NCBI GenBank assembly: GCA_030683105.1
Contig: JAUXMZ010000025.1
Span: 62,001-126,000 of the forward strand
Length of the DNA: 64,000 nt
Direction of reading: 5' to 3'
Origin: Burkholderiales bacterium
GTDB lineage: Bacteria > Pseudomonadota > Gammaproteobacteria > Burkholderiales > SG8-41
Both the position numbers and the translations under genes were made by a program. The notes below the pieces were generated by a model. The model was not told where the DNA came from, made no database searches, and worked only from the letters and a program-made list of their open reading frames with translations. Positions 34,295 to 44,849 of this stretch are shown piece after piece (position 1 is the stretch's first letter; each line of letters begins with the position of its first letter).

Positions 34295-34810
34295 TCAAAA
34301 CCGCCCTCGTATGAGCACGTTGGGCGCGATACTGCGGTCGAGATCCTGGTAGTAGCGGCGCTGGATGAAGCCATCGAGCTCGCTCTGGCTGACATTGCCG
34401 TCTTTGTTGGTGTCGATGCTGTCGATCGCGCGCGACGAGGCCGAGGCATTGTGTCGCAGAATTTCGTCGCGGGTAATCACCCCATCGCCGTTGGCGTCGA
34501 GCGACTTGAACCGCCGGCGTTCCTCGTTGGCGCGCGCGCTGAATGCGGCCTCGATCTCCTCGCGCGTCACCTTGCCGTTCTTGTCGGTGTCGATTTTGCT
34601 GAACAGGCGATAAACAGAGGGCATGCTGCGGCGCGCTTCTTCGCGCGTAAGCGTCCCGTCGCCATCTTTGTCTGCAGCGCGAAAACGCTTGTCGAACTGC
34701 GCTTTGTCCCGGGGTTTGCTGGTGATCTCGGGCGATTGCGCAAACACAGTCGAGGCGAAAGAAAAAATGAGAAGCAGCATGGTGCTGCGGATAATCATTG
34801 TCGACATCAT
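34295..34810 (-). CDS. Exported protein with four EF-hand motifs
   Basis: Predicted periplasmic calcium-binding protein of 171 aa. A signal peptide (MLLLIFSFASTVFAQ) is followed by four EF-hand loops: DKDGDGTLTREE, DTDKNGKVTREE, DANGDGVITRDE and DTNKDGNVSQSE, all with Asp/Asn/Gly at the expected coordinating positions. The start used is MMSTMIIRS; ATG codons a few residues in are alternatives. It ends in an Arg-rich tail with IAPNVLIRGRF. The role is unknown; it may buffer or sense calcium. It lies between mpl and the PhyH-type gene. Confidence 0.85.
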   Translation of the reverse strand: MMSTMIIRSTMLLLIFSFASTVFAQSPEITSKPRDKAQFDKRFRAADKDGDGTLTREEARRSMPSVYRLFSKIDTDKNGKVTREEIEAAFSARANEERRRFKSLDANGDGVITRDEILRHNASASSRAIDSIDTNKDGNVSQSELDGFIQRRYYQDLDRSIAPNVLIRGRF

Positions 34811-34843
34811 TTTACAATCGGTTCAAAAAGGAACGAAACTGCA

Positions 34844-35608
34844 CTATATCATCACGTCCGGCAATGACGCCGAGCGCGTGCCGGGAAGCGGCCGATTGCC
34901 GGCTGCATGATAGGTGAACACCAGCGCATACTTGGTGTCGGACGTTTCATTTTTTCCGGCGGCGTGAAACAGCCGGCTGTGAAAGAACAGCACATCACCG
35001 GCTTCCATCTCGGCGGCGATCTGCGTGCGCAGCATCTCGCGGTTTTCCTCGAGATCGGGGCGCAGAAACTGCGCCGCATCGAGCTGGTCGCTTCGGAATT
35101 CCATTTTGTGCGTGCCGGGCAGCAGCAGCAGGCAGCCATTCCTGTCATGCTCGCGGCTTAGCGCCAGCCACACCGAAACGAGCCCGGGATGTTCAAACGA
35201 CCAGTAGCGGATGTCCCGGTGCCAGCCGGTGCTGCTGCCGTAGTTCGGATCCTTGGTCATGATGCAATTGTGGTGGGCCTGCGACAGCGCCACCCGGGGG
35301 CCGAGCAACTGCTGCAGACGGCCGCCCATTGCGGGTGAAGTCGCCCATTGCCGGAACAGGGGTTCTCGCGCATAAGCCTGAAGCAGGCGGCGCACGGTGC
35401 GCCCGCCCGGCGCATCCAGCGCTGCGGGCGCGCCGGGATAGTTCACCTCGGCTTCGTACTCGAGCGGCGCGATCCGCGCGGCAAGATGCTGCCGAGCAAG
35501 CCTCATCAACTGATCGCACAGCGTGGGGGTCGCCAGGCCGCGGACGATAATATAGCCGTCACGCCGGAACTGCGTGACGTCGTCCGCACTGAAAGAAGAC
35601 GTGCTCAT
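34844..35608 (-). CDS. Phytanoyl-CoA dioxygenase (PhyH) family protein
   Basis: Non-haem Fe(II)/2-oxoglutarate oxygenase, 254 aa. The iron ligands are visible as His-x-Asp in GWHRDIRYW and the distal histidine in FFHSRLFHAAGKNE; the 2-oxoglutarate-binding arginine is probably further on. The N-terminus FRRDGYIIVRGLATPTLCDQL is typical of the PhyH fold, and CLLLLPGTHKMEF matches the family. The substrate is unknown. It is downstream of metH on the same strand with 41 bp between, the gap being occupied by a half copy of the dispersed repeat. Confidence 0.87.
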   Translation of the reverse strand: MSTSSFSADDVTQFRRDGYIIVRGLATPTLCDQLMRLARQHLAARIAPLEYEAEVNYPGAPAALDAPGGRTVRRLLQAYAREPLFRQWATSPAMGGRLQQLLGPRVALSQAHHNCIMTKDPNYGSSTGWHRDIRYWSFEHPGLVSVWLALSREHDRNGCLLLLPGTHKMEFRSDQLDAAQFLRPDLEENREMLRTQIAAEMEAGDVLFFHSRLFHAAGKNETSDTKYALVFTYHAAGNRPLPGTRSASLPDVMI

Positions 35609-35625
35609 CGCTACGCGTTCCGCTG

Positions 35626-35649
35626 AATGGGGCCAAGTCCGACAGGCTG

Positions 35650-35652
<3 letters not shown>
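35626..35652. repeat. Dispersed repeat, half copy D at the metH stop
   Basis: 27 bp reading AATGGGGCCAAGTCCGAC then AGGCTGCTA match one left arm of the repeat family plus a GGCCAAGTCCGAC segment of the right hairpin. On the minus strand the arm starts with TAG (35652-35650), which is the metH stop codon. It appears to be the product of recombination or deletion between the two hairpins. Confidence 0.75.
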
Positions 35653-39357
<3,705 letters not shown>

Positions 39358-39430
39358 GTTCTGAAAGGAGCCGCCGCAGGCGGAAAAACCATGGCGTAAA
39401 TGAAGTATGCAATTTTAGCACGCGGCCGCA

Positions 39431-39552
39431 TTATCAGCCTGTCGAAACGCCGTGTTGGCCTGAACAAACGCCACGTGCCTGGCGTTCATTTCGTTCCGCT
39501 CATTAATTTTTTCATTTCAGGAGTTTGTCGGGGCCAAGTCCGACAAACTCCT
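39431..39552. repeat. Dispersed two-hairpin repeat, copy E (left hairpin truncated)
   Basis: Starts with ATCAGCCTGTCG and passes directly into the spacer module (GAAACGCCGTGTTGGCCTGAACAAACGCC ... GGCGTTCATTTCG ... TTTTTTCATTTC, read in parts), then ends with the right hairpin GGAGTTTGTCGG (39520-39531)/CCGACAAACTCC (39540-39551). The inner part and second half of the left hairpin are missing. It lies in the 270-bp divergent gap between metH and the rhodanese gene, where promoters for both must also be. Confidence 0.85.
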
Positions 39553-39626
39553 GGGGCCGCGCGAACTGGCACCGCTCAGGCAGTTGCGCCTATAATTGCC
39601 TTCCCCAGTTGCCACGAGCTTTTTAT

Positions 39627-40013
39627 ATGAAGCACCTCGAACCCAAGGAAGCCTACGAATTTCTCAAGAAAACGCCCGATTCGGTATTCGTCGACTGCCG
39701 CAGCGAAATGGAATTTCTGTTCGTCGGTCATCCGGTGGGCGCCATCCTCGTGCCGTGGAACGACGGCCCGAACTGGGAGATCAATCCCGACTTCGTCGCC
39801 CATGTCAAAAAAGCGACCAGCGTCAACCGCCCTATCGTGCTGATCTGCCGCAGCGGCAACCGCTCGCTCGATGCCGGGAATGCGCTGGAAGAAGCAGGCT
39901 TTACCAAGGTGTATAACGTCCTGCATGGCTTCGAAGGCGAACTCGACGACACTCATCACCGCAACGAGAAAACGGGCTGGCGCCACGAGGGTTTGCCCTG
40001 GGAACAATGCTGA
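39627..40013 (+). CDS. Single-domain rhodanese-like protein
   Basis: Sulfurtransferase-type protein of 128 aa. The active-site loop is CRSGNRS, with the nucleophilic cysteine followed by the basic pattern common in thiosulfate-type single-domain rhodaneses. The start ATG 39627 (MKHLEPKEAYEFLKKTPDSV) is preferred over an in-frame ATG about 100 bp upstream that lies in the repeat. No signal peptide, so it should be cytoplasmic. The stop codon is inside a perfect 11-bp hairpin, GGAACAATGCT (40001-40011)/AGCATTGTTCC (40023-40033). The physiological donor and acceptor are unknown. Confidence 0.88.
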   Translation: MKHLEPKEAYEFLKKTPDSVFVDCRSEMEFLFVGHPVGAILVPWNDGPNWEINPDFVAHVKKATSVNRPIVLICRSGNRSLDAGNALEEAGFTKVYNVLHGFEGELDDTHHRNEKTGWRHEGLPWEQC

Positions 40014-40033
40014 TCTGCGATTAGCATTGTTCC
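40001..40033 (+). terminator. Hairpin at the rhodanese stop codon
   Basis: Perfect 11-bp stem (40001-40011 with 40023-40033) and 11-nt loop. The rhodanese TGA begins at the last stem base. There is no T tract after it, so it is more likely a 3'-end stabiliser or part of the adjoining 7-bp repeat structure, whose GTTC units begin immediately after it. Confidence 0.45.
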
Positions 40034-40176
40034 GTTCAAAGTTCCAGGTTCAATGTTCAATGTTCTGAACCCCGGCGCCCTAAGCGTGGGGGTTGAACTT
40101 GGAACTTGGAACTTGGAACTTGGAACTTGGAACTTGGAACTTGGAACCTGTAACCTGGAACCTTGAACACGGAACC
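40034..40176. repeat. Heptad repeat pair H4 (largest array)
   Basis: Five units of GTTC(A/C)A(A/G/T) at 40034-40068 are followed by a 24-bp core and then about twelve units of T(T/G)GAAC(T/C) at 40093-40176, six of them identical. The two arrays are reverse complements in consensus and could form a long hairpin. The structure fills the gap between the rhodanese and MFS genes, which converge here. Confidence 0.9.
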
Positions 40177-40200
40177 TTGCCATCAGCCCGGCTTTCGAGT

Positions 40201-41406
40201 TCATGCATGATGCGGGCTCTTCTCTAGGTACAGATAAGCCATCCAGGAAATCCAGCCGCTCAGCAGCAGGCCAGCCATGCCCAAAGCCAGCGCATGGTCG
40301 GCATGCGATAGCAGCGGCGATACCACGCCGGCGATGATTGCAATCGTGAAGCTATGCTGGAACCCCAGCAGCGAAGAAGTCAGGCCGCGGTTATGCGGGA
40401 ACAGGTCGAGCGCAACCAGGGTCACGCTGGGCATCGCAAGCGCCATGCCGACGGTATAGCACATCACCGGCAGCACGGTCCACGGCAGCGCCGGCTCGAA
40501 GAGGCTGCTGTAGGCAATATTAAATGCTGCGGCAGCGAACATGATGAGGTAGCCGATGTTCACCGTTTGGCGCGGCGTAATTCTGCCCGCCAGCCTGCCC
40601 GACAAAAACGCCCCCAGCATCACCCCCGCGATCCCCGGCACGAACAGCCACGCAAACTGGTGTTCATTGAGTCCCAGCAGATCGTAAATAATCGCCGGCG
40701 CCGAAACGATGTAGAGGAAAAAACCGCAGAAATTCAGGGCGATGGCCGTAGACAGCACCAGCAGTCGGGAACTGCTCGCGAGTTTCACGTAATTTTTAGC
40801 CAGCGGCCGCAATGCAAAAGGCTGGCGCGCGGGCAGCGGCAGTGTCTCCGGCAGGCGCCAGGCGCAGGCCACTAGCAACAGCGCGCCGTACAGCGCCAGG
40901 AACAGGAATACCGACGCCCATCCGAATGCACTTTGCAGCCATCCCCCTATGACCGGCGCGATCGCCGGCGCCAGCCCGAAGATCATGGTCACCAGCGACA
41001 TCAGCCGCTGCGCCTCATGGCCTTCGAAGCTGTCGCGGATAATGGCGCGCCCCACCACCATGCCCACTCCCGCCGACAGGCCTTGTAAACCGCGGAACAA
41101 CAACAGCTGGCTGAAATCCTGGGCCAGTGCGCAGCCGACCGATGCCACCGAAAAAATGAACAGACCGGTGAGAATCACCGGTCGTCTGCCGAACGAATCG
41201 GACAGCGTGCCGTGGAACAGGGTCATCACCGCAAACGACAGCAGATAAACGGACAACGTCTGCTGCACTTCCAGCGTGCTCACCGCAAAAGCGCCTGCGA
41301 TCGCCGGAAATGACGGCAGATAGGTGTCGATCGTGAACGGCCCGATCATCGCGAGGGCGGCGAGGATGGCCGCCAGCAGCGGCATGGCTATCGGTTTGCT
41401 GTGCAA
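40201..41406 (-). CDS. Bcr/CflA-family MFS drug exporter
   Basis: Twelve-helix major-facilitator transporter of the Bcr/CflA type. Family motifs include IGPFTIDTYLPSFPAIA near the start, the motif A-like SDSFGRRPVILTGL, and LFRGLQGLSAGVGMVVGRAI in helix 4. The start is uncertain: TTG 41406 (with AAAAGG nine bases upstream) gives MHSKPIAMPLLAAIL; ATG 41385 is an alternative, while ATG 41454 lies inside a large palindrome. Length from TTG is 401 aa. The substrate is unknown. The palindrome just upstream may be a regulator site. Confidence 0.87.
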   Translation of the reverse strand: MHSKPIAMPLLAAILAALAMIGPFTIDTYLPSFPAIAGAFAVSTLEVQQTLSVYLLSFAVMTLFHGTLSDSFGRRPVILTGLFIFSVASVGCALAQDFSQLLLFRGLQGLSAGVGMVVGRAIIRDSFEGHEAQRLMSLVTMIFGLAPAIAPVIGGWLQSAFGWASVFLFLALYGALLLVACAWRLPETLPLPARQPFALRPLAKNYVKLASSSRLLVLSTAIALNFCGFFLYIVSAPAIIYDLLGLNEHQFAWLFVPGIAGVMLGAFLSGRLAGRITPRQTVNIGYLIMFAAAAFNIAYSSLFEPALPWTVLPVMCYTVGMALAMPSVTLVALDLFPHNRGLTSSLLGFQHSFTIAIIAGVVSPLLSHADHALALGMAGLLLSGWISWMAYLYLEKSPHHA

Positions 41407-41421
41407 GTTGGGCGGCCTTTT

Positions 41422-41469
41422 AGAGCGCCTAACATAATGAAACGCGTGATTCATTATGTTAGGCGCTCT
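41422..41469. promoter_or_regulatory. Perfect 20-bp palindrome upstream of the MFS exporter
   Basis: Inverted repeat with 20-bp perfect arms (41422-41441 and 41450-41469) and 8-bp spacer ACGCGTGA. The outer part reads GCGCCTAAC ... GTTAGGCGC. It lies between the comM stop (41480) and the preferred MFS starts. Possibilities are an operator for a dimeric repressor, a comM 3'-end hairpin (no T tract is seen on the minus strand), or a remnant of an integron-like recombination site, since the ends resemble attC core 7-mers. I favour operator or 3'-end structure. Confidence 0.65.
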
Positions 41470-41479
41470 TCGCAGTGTA

Positions 41480-42976
41480 TCAGCCGCGGTCGAACCGACG
41501 ATACTGTATGGCCTCCGCAACGTGGGCTGGGGTGATGCCTGGCGTGGCCGCAAGATCGGCGATAGTGCGCGCCACCTTGAGTACGCGATGATAGCCTCGC
41601 GCCGACAGTCCGAGGCGGCTGATCGCTTGTTTCAGCAGCTCCGCGCCCCGGGCATCCGGCGCACAGTGGCGGTCGATCTCGCGCGTGCCCAGACGGGCGT
41701 TGGGCTTGTCCTGGCGCTGCAGCTGCCGTTCACGGGAGGCAGTCACGCGAGCGCGTATCGTTGACGACGATTCGCCCTGTTCCCCGCGCGTGAGATCTTC
41801 CTGCGGCACGCCCGGCACCTCGATCTGCAGGTCGATACGGTCGAGCAGCGGCCCGGAAATTTTTCCGCGGTAGCGCGCCACCTGGTCGGGCGTGCAGCGG
41901 CATTTGCCGTTGTAATGCCCGAGAAAACCGCAGGGACAGGGATTCATCGCCGCAATCAGTTGAAACCGCGCCGGGAATTCGGCCTGGCGCGCCGCGCGTG
42001 ACACGCTGATGCGCCCCGACTCCAGCGGTTCGCGCAGCACCTCCAGCACCTGGCGGCCAAACTCCGGCAACTCGTCGAGAAACAGCACGCCGTTCATCGC
42101 CATCGAGATTTCCCCTGGGCGCGGGTTGCTGCCGCCGCCGACCAGCGCTACCGCAGATGCGGTGTGATGCGGCGCGCGATAGGGGCGTTTTTTCCAGTTG
42201 GCCACGTCGAAGCCCGCGCTGCCCACGGATTGTATGGCGGCAGAGGCGATTGCTTCTTCCTGCGTCATCGGCGGCAGGATGCCAGGCAGACGCGTCGCCA
42301 GCATGGTCTTGCCGCTGCCGGGCGGACCGACCATGATCACGCTGTGGCCGCCCGCCGCGGCAATTTCCAGCGCGCGCTTGGCATGCGTCTGACCTCTGAC
42401 ATCGAGCATGTCGGGGTACGTTTCCGTGGCCGTCACTGGCTGCGCGGTATGGCGCACCAGCATCTCCCGGCCGGCGAGGTGCGCGCAGACCTGCAATAAC
42501 GAGCGCGCCGGATAAACTACCGCGTCTTCTACCAACGCCGCTTCAGCCGCATTGTCCTGAGGCAGCACGAATCCGCGTTTATCGCGTGCCGCGCCCAGCG
42601 TCATCGCCAGCGCGCCGCGCACCGGACGCAATTCCCCGGTCAGCGCAAGTTCGCCGGCAAATTCATATTCTCCCAGTTTACCCATCGGTATCTGCCCGGA
42701 GGCGGCCAGGATGCCGAGTGCGATCGGCAAATCGAAGCGCCCGGACTCCTTGGGCAGATCGGCCGGTGCCAGATTGACCGTGATGCGGCGCATGGGAAAT
42801 TCGAAGCGCGCGTTTTGCAGCACAGCGCGCACGCGGTCCTTGGCTTCTTTCACCTCGGTCTCCGGCAGGCCGACGATGGTGAAGCTCGGCAAGCCGTTGG
42901 CAAGGTGCGCTTCCACCGTTACCGGCAAAGCCTCCATGCCCGCGAGGGCACGGCTATGGAGAACGGCGACTGGCAT
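41480..42976 (-). CDS. comM: ComM/YifB-family Mg chelatase-like AAA+ ATPase
   Basis: Hexameric helicase-like ATPase that promotes branch migration during natural transformation. The N-terminal domain opens VAVLHSRALAGMEALPVTVE with ANGLPSFTIVGLPETEVKEAKDRV, read in pieces. The Walker A is VGPPGSGKTMLATRLPG, the sensor region GVLFLDELPEFGRQVLEVLR, and a zinc-binding CPCGFLGHYNGKCRC is present. Length is 498 aa. It follows ubiK, as in many betaproteobacteria. It implies, but does not prove, competence for DNA uptake. Confidence 0.95.
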   Translation of the reverse strand: MPVAVLHSRALAGMEALPVTVEAHLANGLPSFTIVGLPETEVKEAKDRVRAVLQNARFEFPMRRITVNLAPADLPKESGRFDLPIALGILAASGQIPMGKLGEYEFAGELALTGELRPVRGALAMTLGAARDKRGFVLPQDNAAEAALVEDAVVYPARSLLQVCAHLAGREMLVRHTAQPVTATETYPDMLDVRGQTHAKRALEIAAAGGHSVIMVGPPGSGKTMLATRLPGILPPMTQEEAIASAAIQSVGSAGFDVANWKKRPYRAPHHTASAVALVGGGSNPRPGEISMAMNGVLFLDELPEFGRQVLEVLREPLESGRISVSRAARQAEFPARFQLIAAMNPCPCGFLGHYNGKCRCTPDQVARYRGKISGPLLDRIDLQIEVPGVPQEDLTRGEQGESSSTIRARVTASRERQLQRQDKPNARLGTREIDRHCAPDARGAELLKQAISRLGLSARGYHRVLKVARTIADLAATPGITPAHVAEAIQYRRFDRG

Positions 42977-43120
42977 AGGGCGCTGGACGCGGGGTTCAGA
43001 TCAGGATTTAACGTCCGAAGTCACCGCGGCGACGACAAGCACCCAAGCCTCAAGAAAAAAATTGCAGGAAGGTAAACGCTAAATCAGGGAGCAGCAAAGC
43101 AGCGGGAATGAAGGGGGTTC

Positions 43121-43155
43121 TCCTCACTCCTCACTCCTCACTCCTCACTCCTCAC
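43121..43155. repeat. Heptad repeat array H5 at the 3' end of ubiK
   Basis: Five perfect TCCTCAC units. On the minus strand the array reads GTGAGGA repeats, and the ubiK coding sequence ends inside it (GAGGAGTGA: Glu-Glu-stop at 43145). It is in the gap between ubiK and comM. Confidence 0.88.
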
Positions 43156-43381
43156 GCTTCTTTTCGAACTCGGCGAGCCGGGTTTCGAGCTGGCCCAGCT
43201 TTTCCCGGGTGCGCGCAAGCACCTGGCGCTGCACGTCGAACTCCTCGCGCGTGACCAGATCGAGGCGGCTGAACATTGCGGTCAGCATCGCCCGCAGGTT
43301 CTTTTCAAGGTCCGCGGCCGGGCTTTGCGCCATTACGGTTTTGATCTTGTCATTTATCTCATTCAGCAAATTCTGATCCAT
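43145..43381 (-). CDS. ubiK: UbiK-type ubiquinone biosynthesis accessory factor
   Basis: Small BMFP-domain protein (78 aa) that supports aerobic ubiquinone synthesis by binding UbiJ and lipids, as known for YqiC/UbiK. It has the N-terminal amphipathic part [21 protein letters not shown], the block [22 protein letters not shown], and a C-terminal coiled coil [20 protein letters not shown]. It precedes comM and is divergent from the nitrogen-regulated operon. Its last residues and stop lie in heptad array H5. Confidence 0.92.
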   Translation of the reverse strand: MDQNLLNEINDKIKTVMAQSPAADLEKNLRAMLTAMFSRLDLVTREEFDVQRQVLARTREKLGQLETRLAEFEKKREE

Positions 43382-43441
43382 GCTCAGCCGCGCTCCTTGT
43401 TTGACAAAAAGTGTAACAAATTTTTACCGGTATCCCGCAAC

Positions 43442-43487
43442 GCACGGATGTGGTGCCCACGGCAATTTCAGCGCACCACGATAGTGC
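43442..43487 (+). promoter_or_regulatory. Two NtrC-like enhancer sites
   Basis: Site 1, GCACGGATGTGGTGC (43442-43456), and site 2, GCACCACGATAGTGC (43473-43487), each match the NtrC consensus GCACC-N5-GGTGC at nine of ten positions. Their centres are 31 bp apart, about three helical turns, as expected for cooperative dimers. They lie roughly 65-110 bp upstream of a sigma-54 promoter, with AT-rich DNA between them that could bend or bind IHF. Confidence 0.78.
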
Positions 43488-43548
43488 GCCGCGTTTCGCG
43501 GTCATCCGCATGATATTCATATCTTATTGTTTTTATTAATATAAATAT

Positions 43549-43565
43549 CTGGCACGATCCATGCT
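43549..43565 (+). promoter_or_regulatory. Sigma-54 (-24/-12) promoter for the outer-membrane protein-glnK-amtB unit
   Basis: CTGGCACGATCCATGCT matches TGGCAC-N5-TTGC(A/T): the GG at 43551-43552 and GC at 43563-43564 have the canonical spacing, with one mismatch (A for T at 43561). Transcription should begin near 43576, about 45 bp before the first ATG. With the upstream NtrC-like sites, this predicts induction under nitrogen limitation. Confidence 0.82.
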
Positions 43566-43621
43566 CATAGTCACTCGCAATGTTGCGTATTTTTTTATTC
43601 TTAACAAAGAAAGGGATGATC

Positions 43622-44446
43622 ATGATCAAGAAAACCATAATGGCGGGTGTTGTCGCCGCCGCCTTCGCTCCAGGACTTGCCTCGGCACAAGCTGCACCTG
43701 CTTCAGATCATACGCTGACCGGCAACGCCGGCATTTTCAGCCAGTATATTTTCCGCGGCAACACGCAAACCAATACCGGTCCTGCGCTCCAGGGCGGCGC
43801 TGACTACAGCCACTCGAGCGGTCTTTATGCCGGCACCTGGCTGTCCAACATCAGCTGGCTCACCGATTCTCCCGGTGCCACCGGTTATTCGAGCTCGAGC
43901 CTGGAGTGGGATGTCTACGGCGGCTACAAAGGGACAATCGGAAAATCCGATTTCGGCTATGACGTGGGCGTTCTCTTCTACGTCTACCCGGGCAGCTTCA
44001 ATACGGCGGCAGCGCCCAAGCCCCTGGGCATCAGCAAGGCGGACACGCAGGAGATCTACGGCGCACTGACCTGGAAATGGGTTTCCGCCAAGTATTCCTA
44101 CAGTATCGGCAACAAGACGTTCGGCGTGGAAGACAGCAGAGGCACCTGGTATCTGGACCTCACTGCCAACTATCCCATCACGGACAAGCTGACTGGCGTG
44201 CTGCACTACGGCAAGCAAAAATTCGCCGGGACGAATGCGGCCCTGGGCGTTTCGAACGATTCCTTCGCGTCCTTCGAAGACTACAAGATCGGGCTGAGCT
44301 ATGCCCTCCCGAAAGATTTCACCGTAGGCGGGTTCTTCACCGGCACCAGCATGAAAGCGGACCAGAAACTGTTTTACACCAACGCTTCTGACACCCGTTT
44401 TACCGGCAAGGATACCTTCACCGTTTTCGTATCCAAGACTTTCTAA
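43622..44446 (+). CDS. TorF-family (TIGR02001-type) outer-membrane beta-barrel protein
   Basis: Predicted outer-membrane barrel of 274 aa with a signal peptide (MAGVVAAAFAPGLASAQA). The mature start LTGNAGIFSQYIFRGNTQT and GADYSHSSGLYAGTWLSNI are characteristic of the TIGR02001 family. It ends in phenylalanine (FVSKTF), as outer-membrane barrels do. ATG 43622 is preferred to ATG 43616 because AAGGG then has proper spacing. It precedes glnK-amtB behind a sigma-54 promoter, so it is probably a porin-like protein for nitrogen-source uptake under limitation; the solute is unknown. Confidence 0.9.
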   Translation: MIKKTIMAGVVAAAFAPGLASAQAAPASDHTLTGNAGIFSQYIFRGNTQTNTGPALQGGADYSHSSGLYAGTWLSNISWLTDSPGATGYSSSSLEWDVYGGYKGTIGKSDFGYDVGVLFYVYPGSFNTAAAPKPLGISKADTQEIYGALTWKWVSAKYSYSIGNKTFGVEDSRGTWYLDLTANYPITDKLTGVLHYGKQKFAGTNAALGVSNDSFASFEDYKIGLSYALPKDFTVGGFFTGTSMKADQKLFYTNASDTRFTGKDTFTVFVSKTF

Positions 44447-44491
44447 CAACCTGCAGCCCGGGGGCTGGGCAACCAGCCCCCCTATCCATAA

Positions 44492-44839
<348 letters not shown>

Positions 44840-44849
44840 GGAGAACGGC

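Noticed and set aside
39358-39626. Cobalamin or SAM riboswitch upstream of metH
   Set aside because: No B12-box-like or SAM aptamer elements were visible; the region is mostly repeat copy E.
40034-40176. CRISPR array
   Set aside because: The repeats are 7 bp, contiguous and degenerate, with no spacers and no cas genes.
41422-41469. Integron attC site
   Set aside because: Ends match the core 7-mers, but the hairpin is perfect, lacks unpaired bases that set strand choice, is shorter than known sites, and no gene cassette or integrase is seen.
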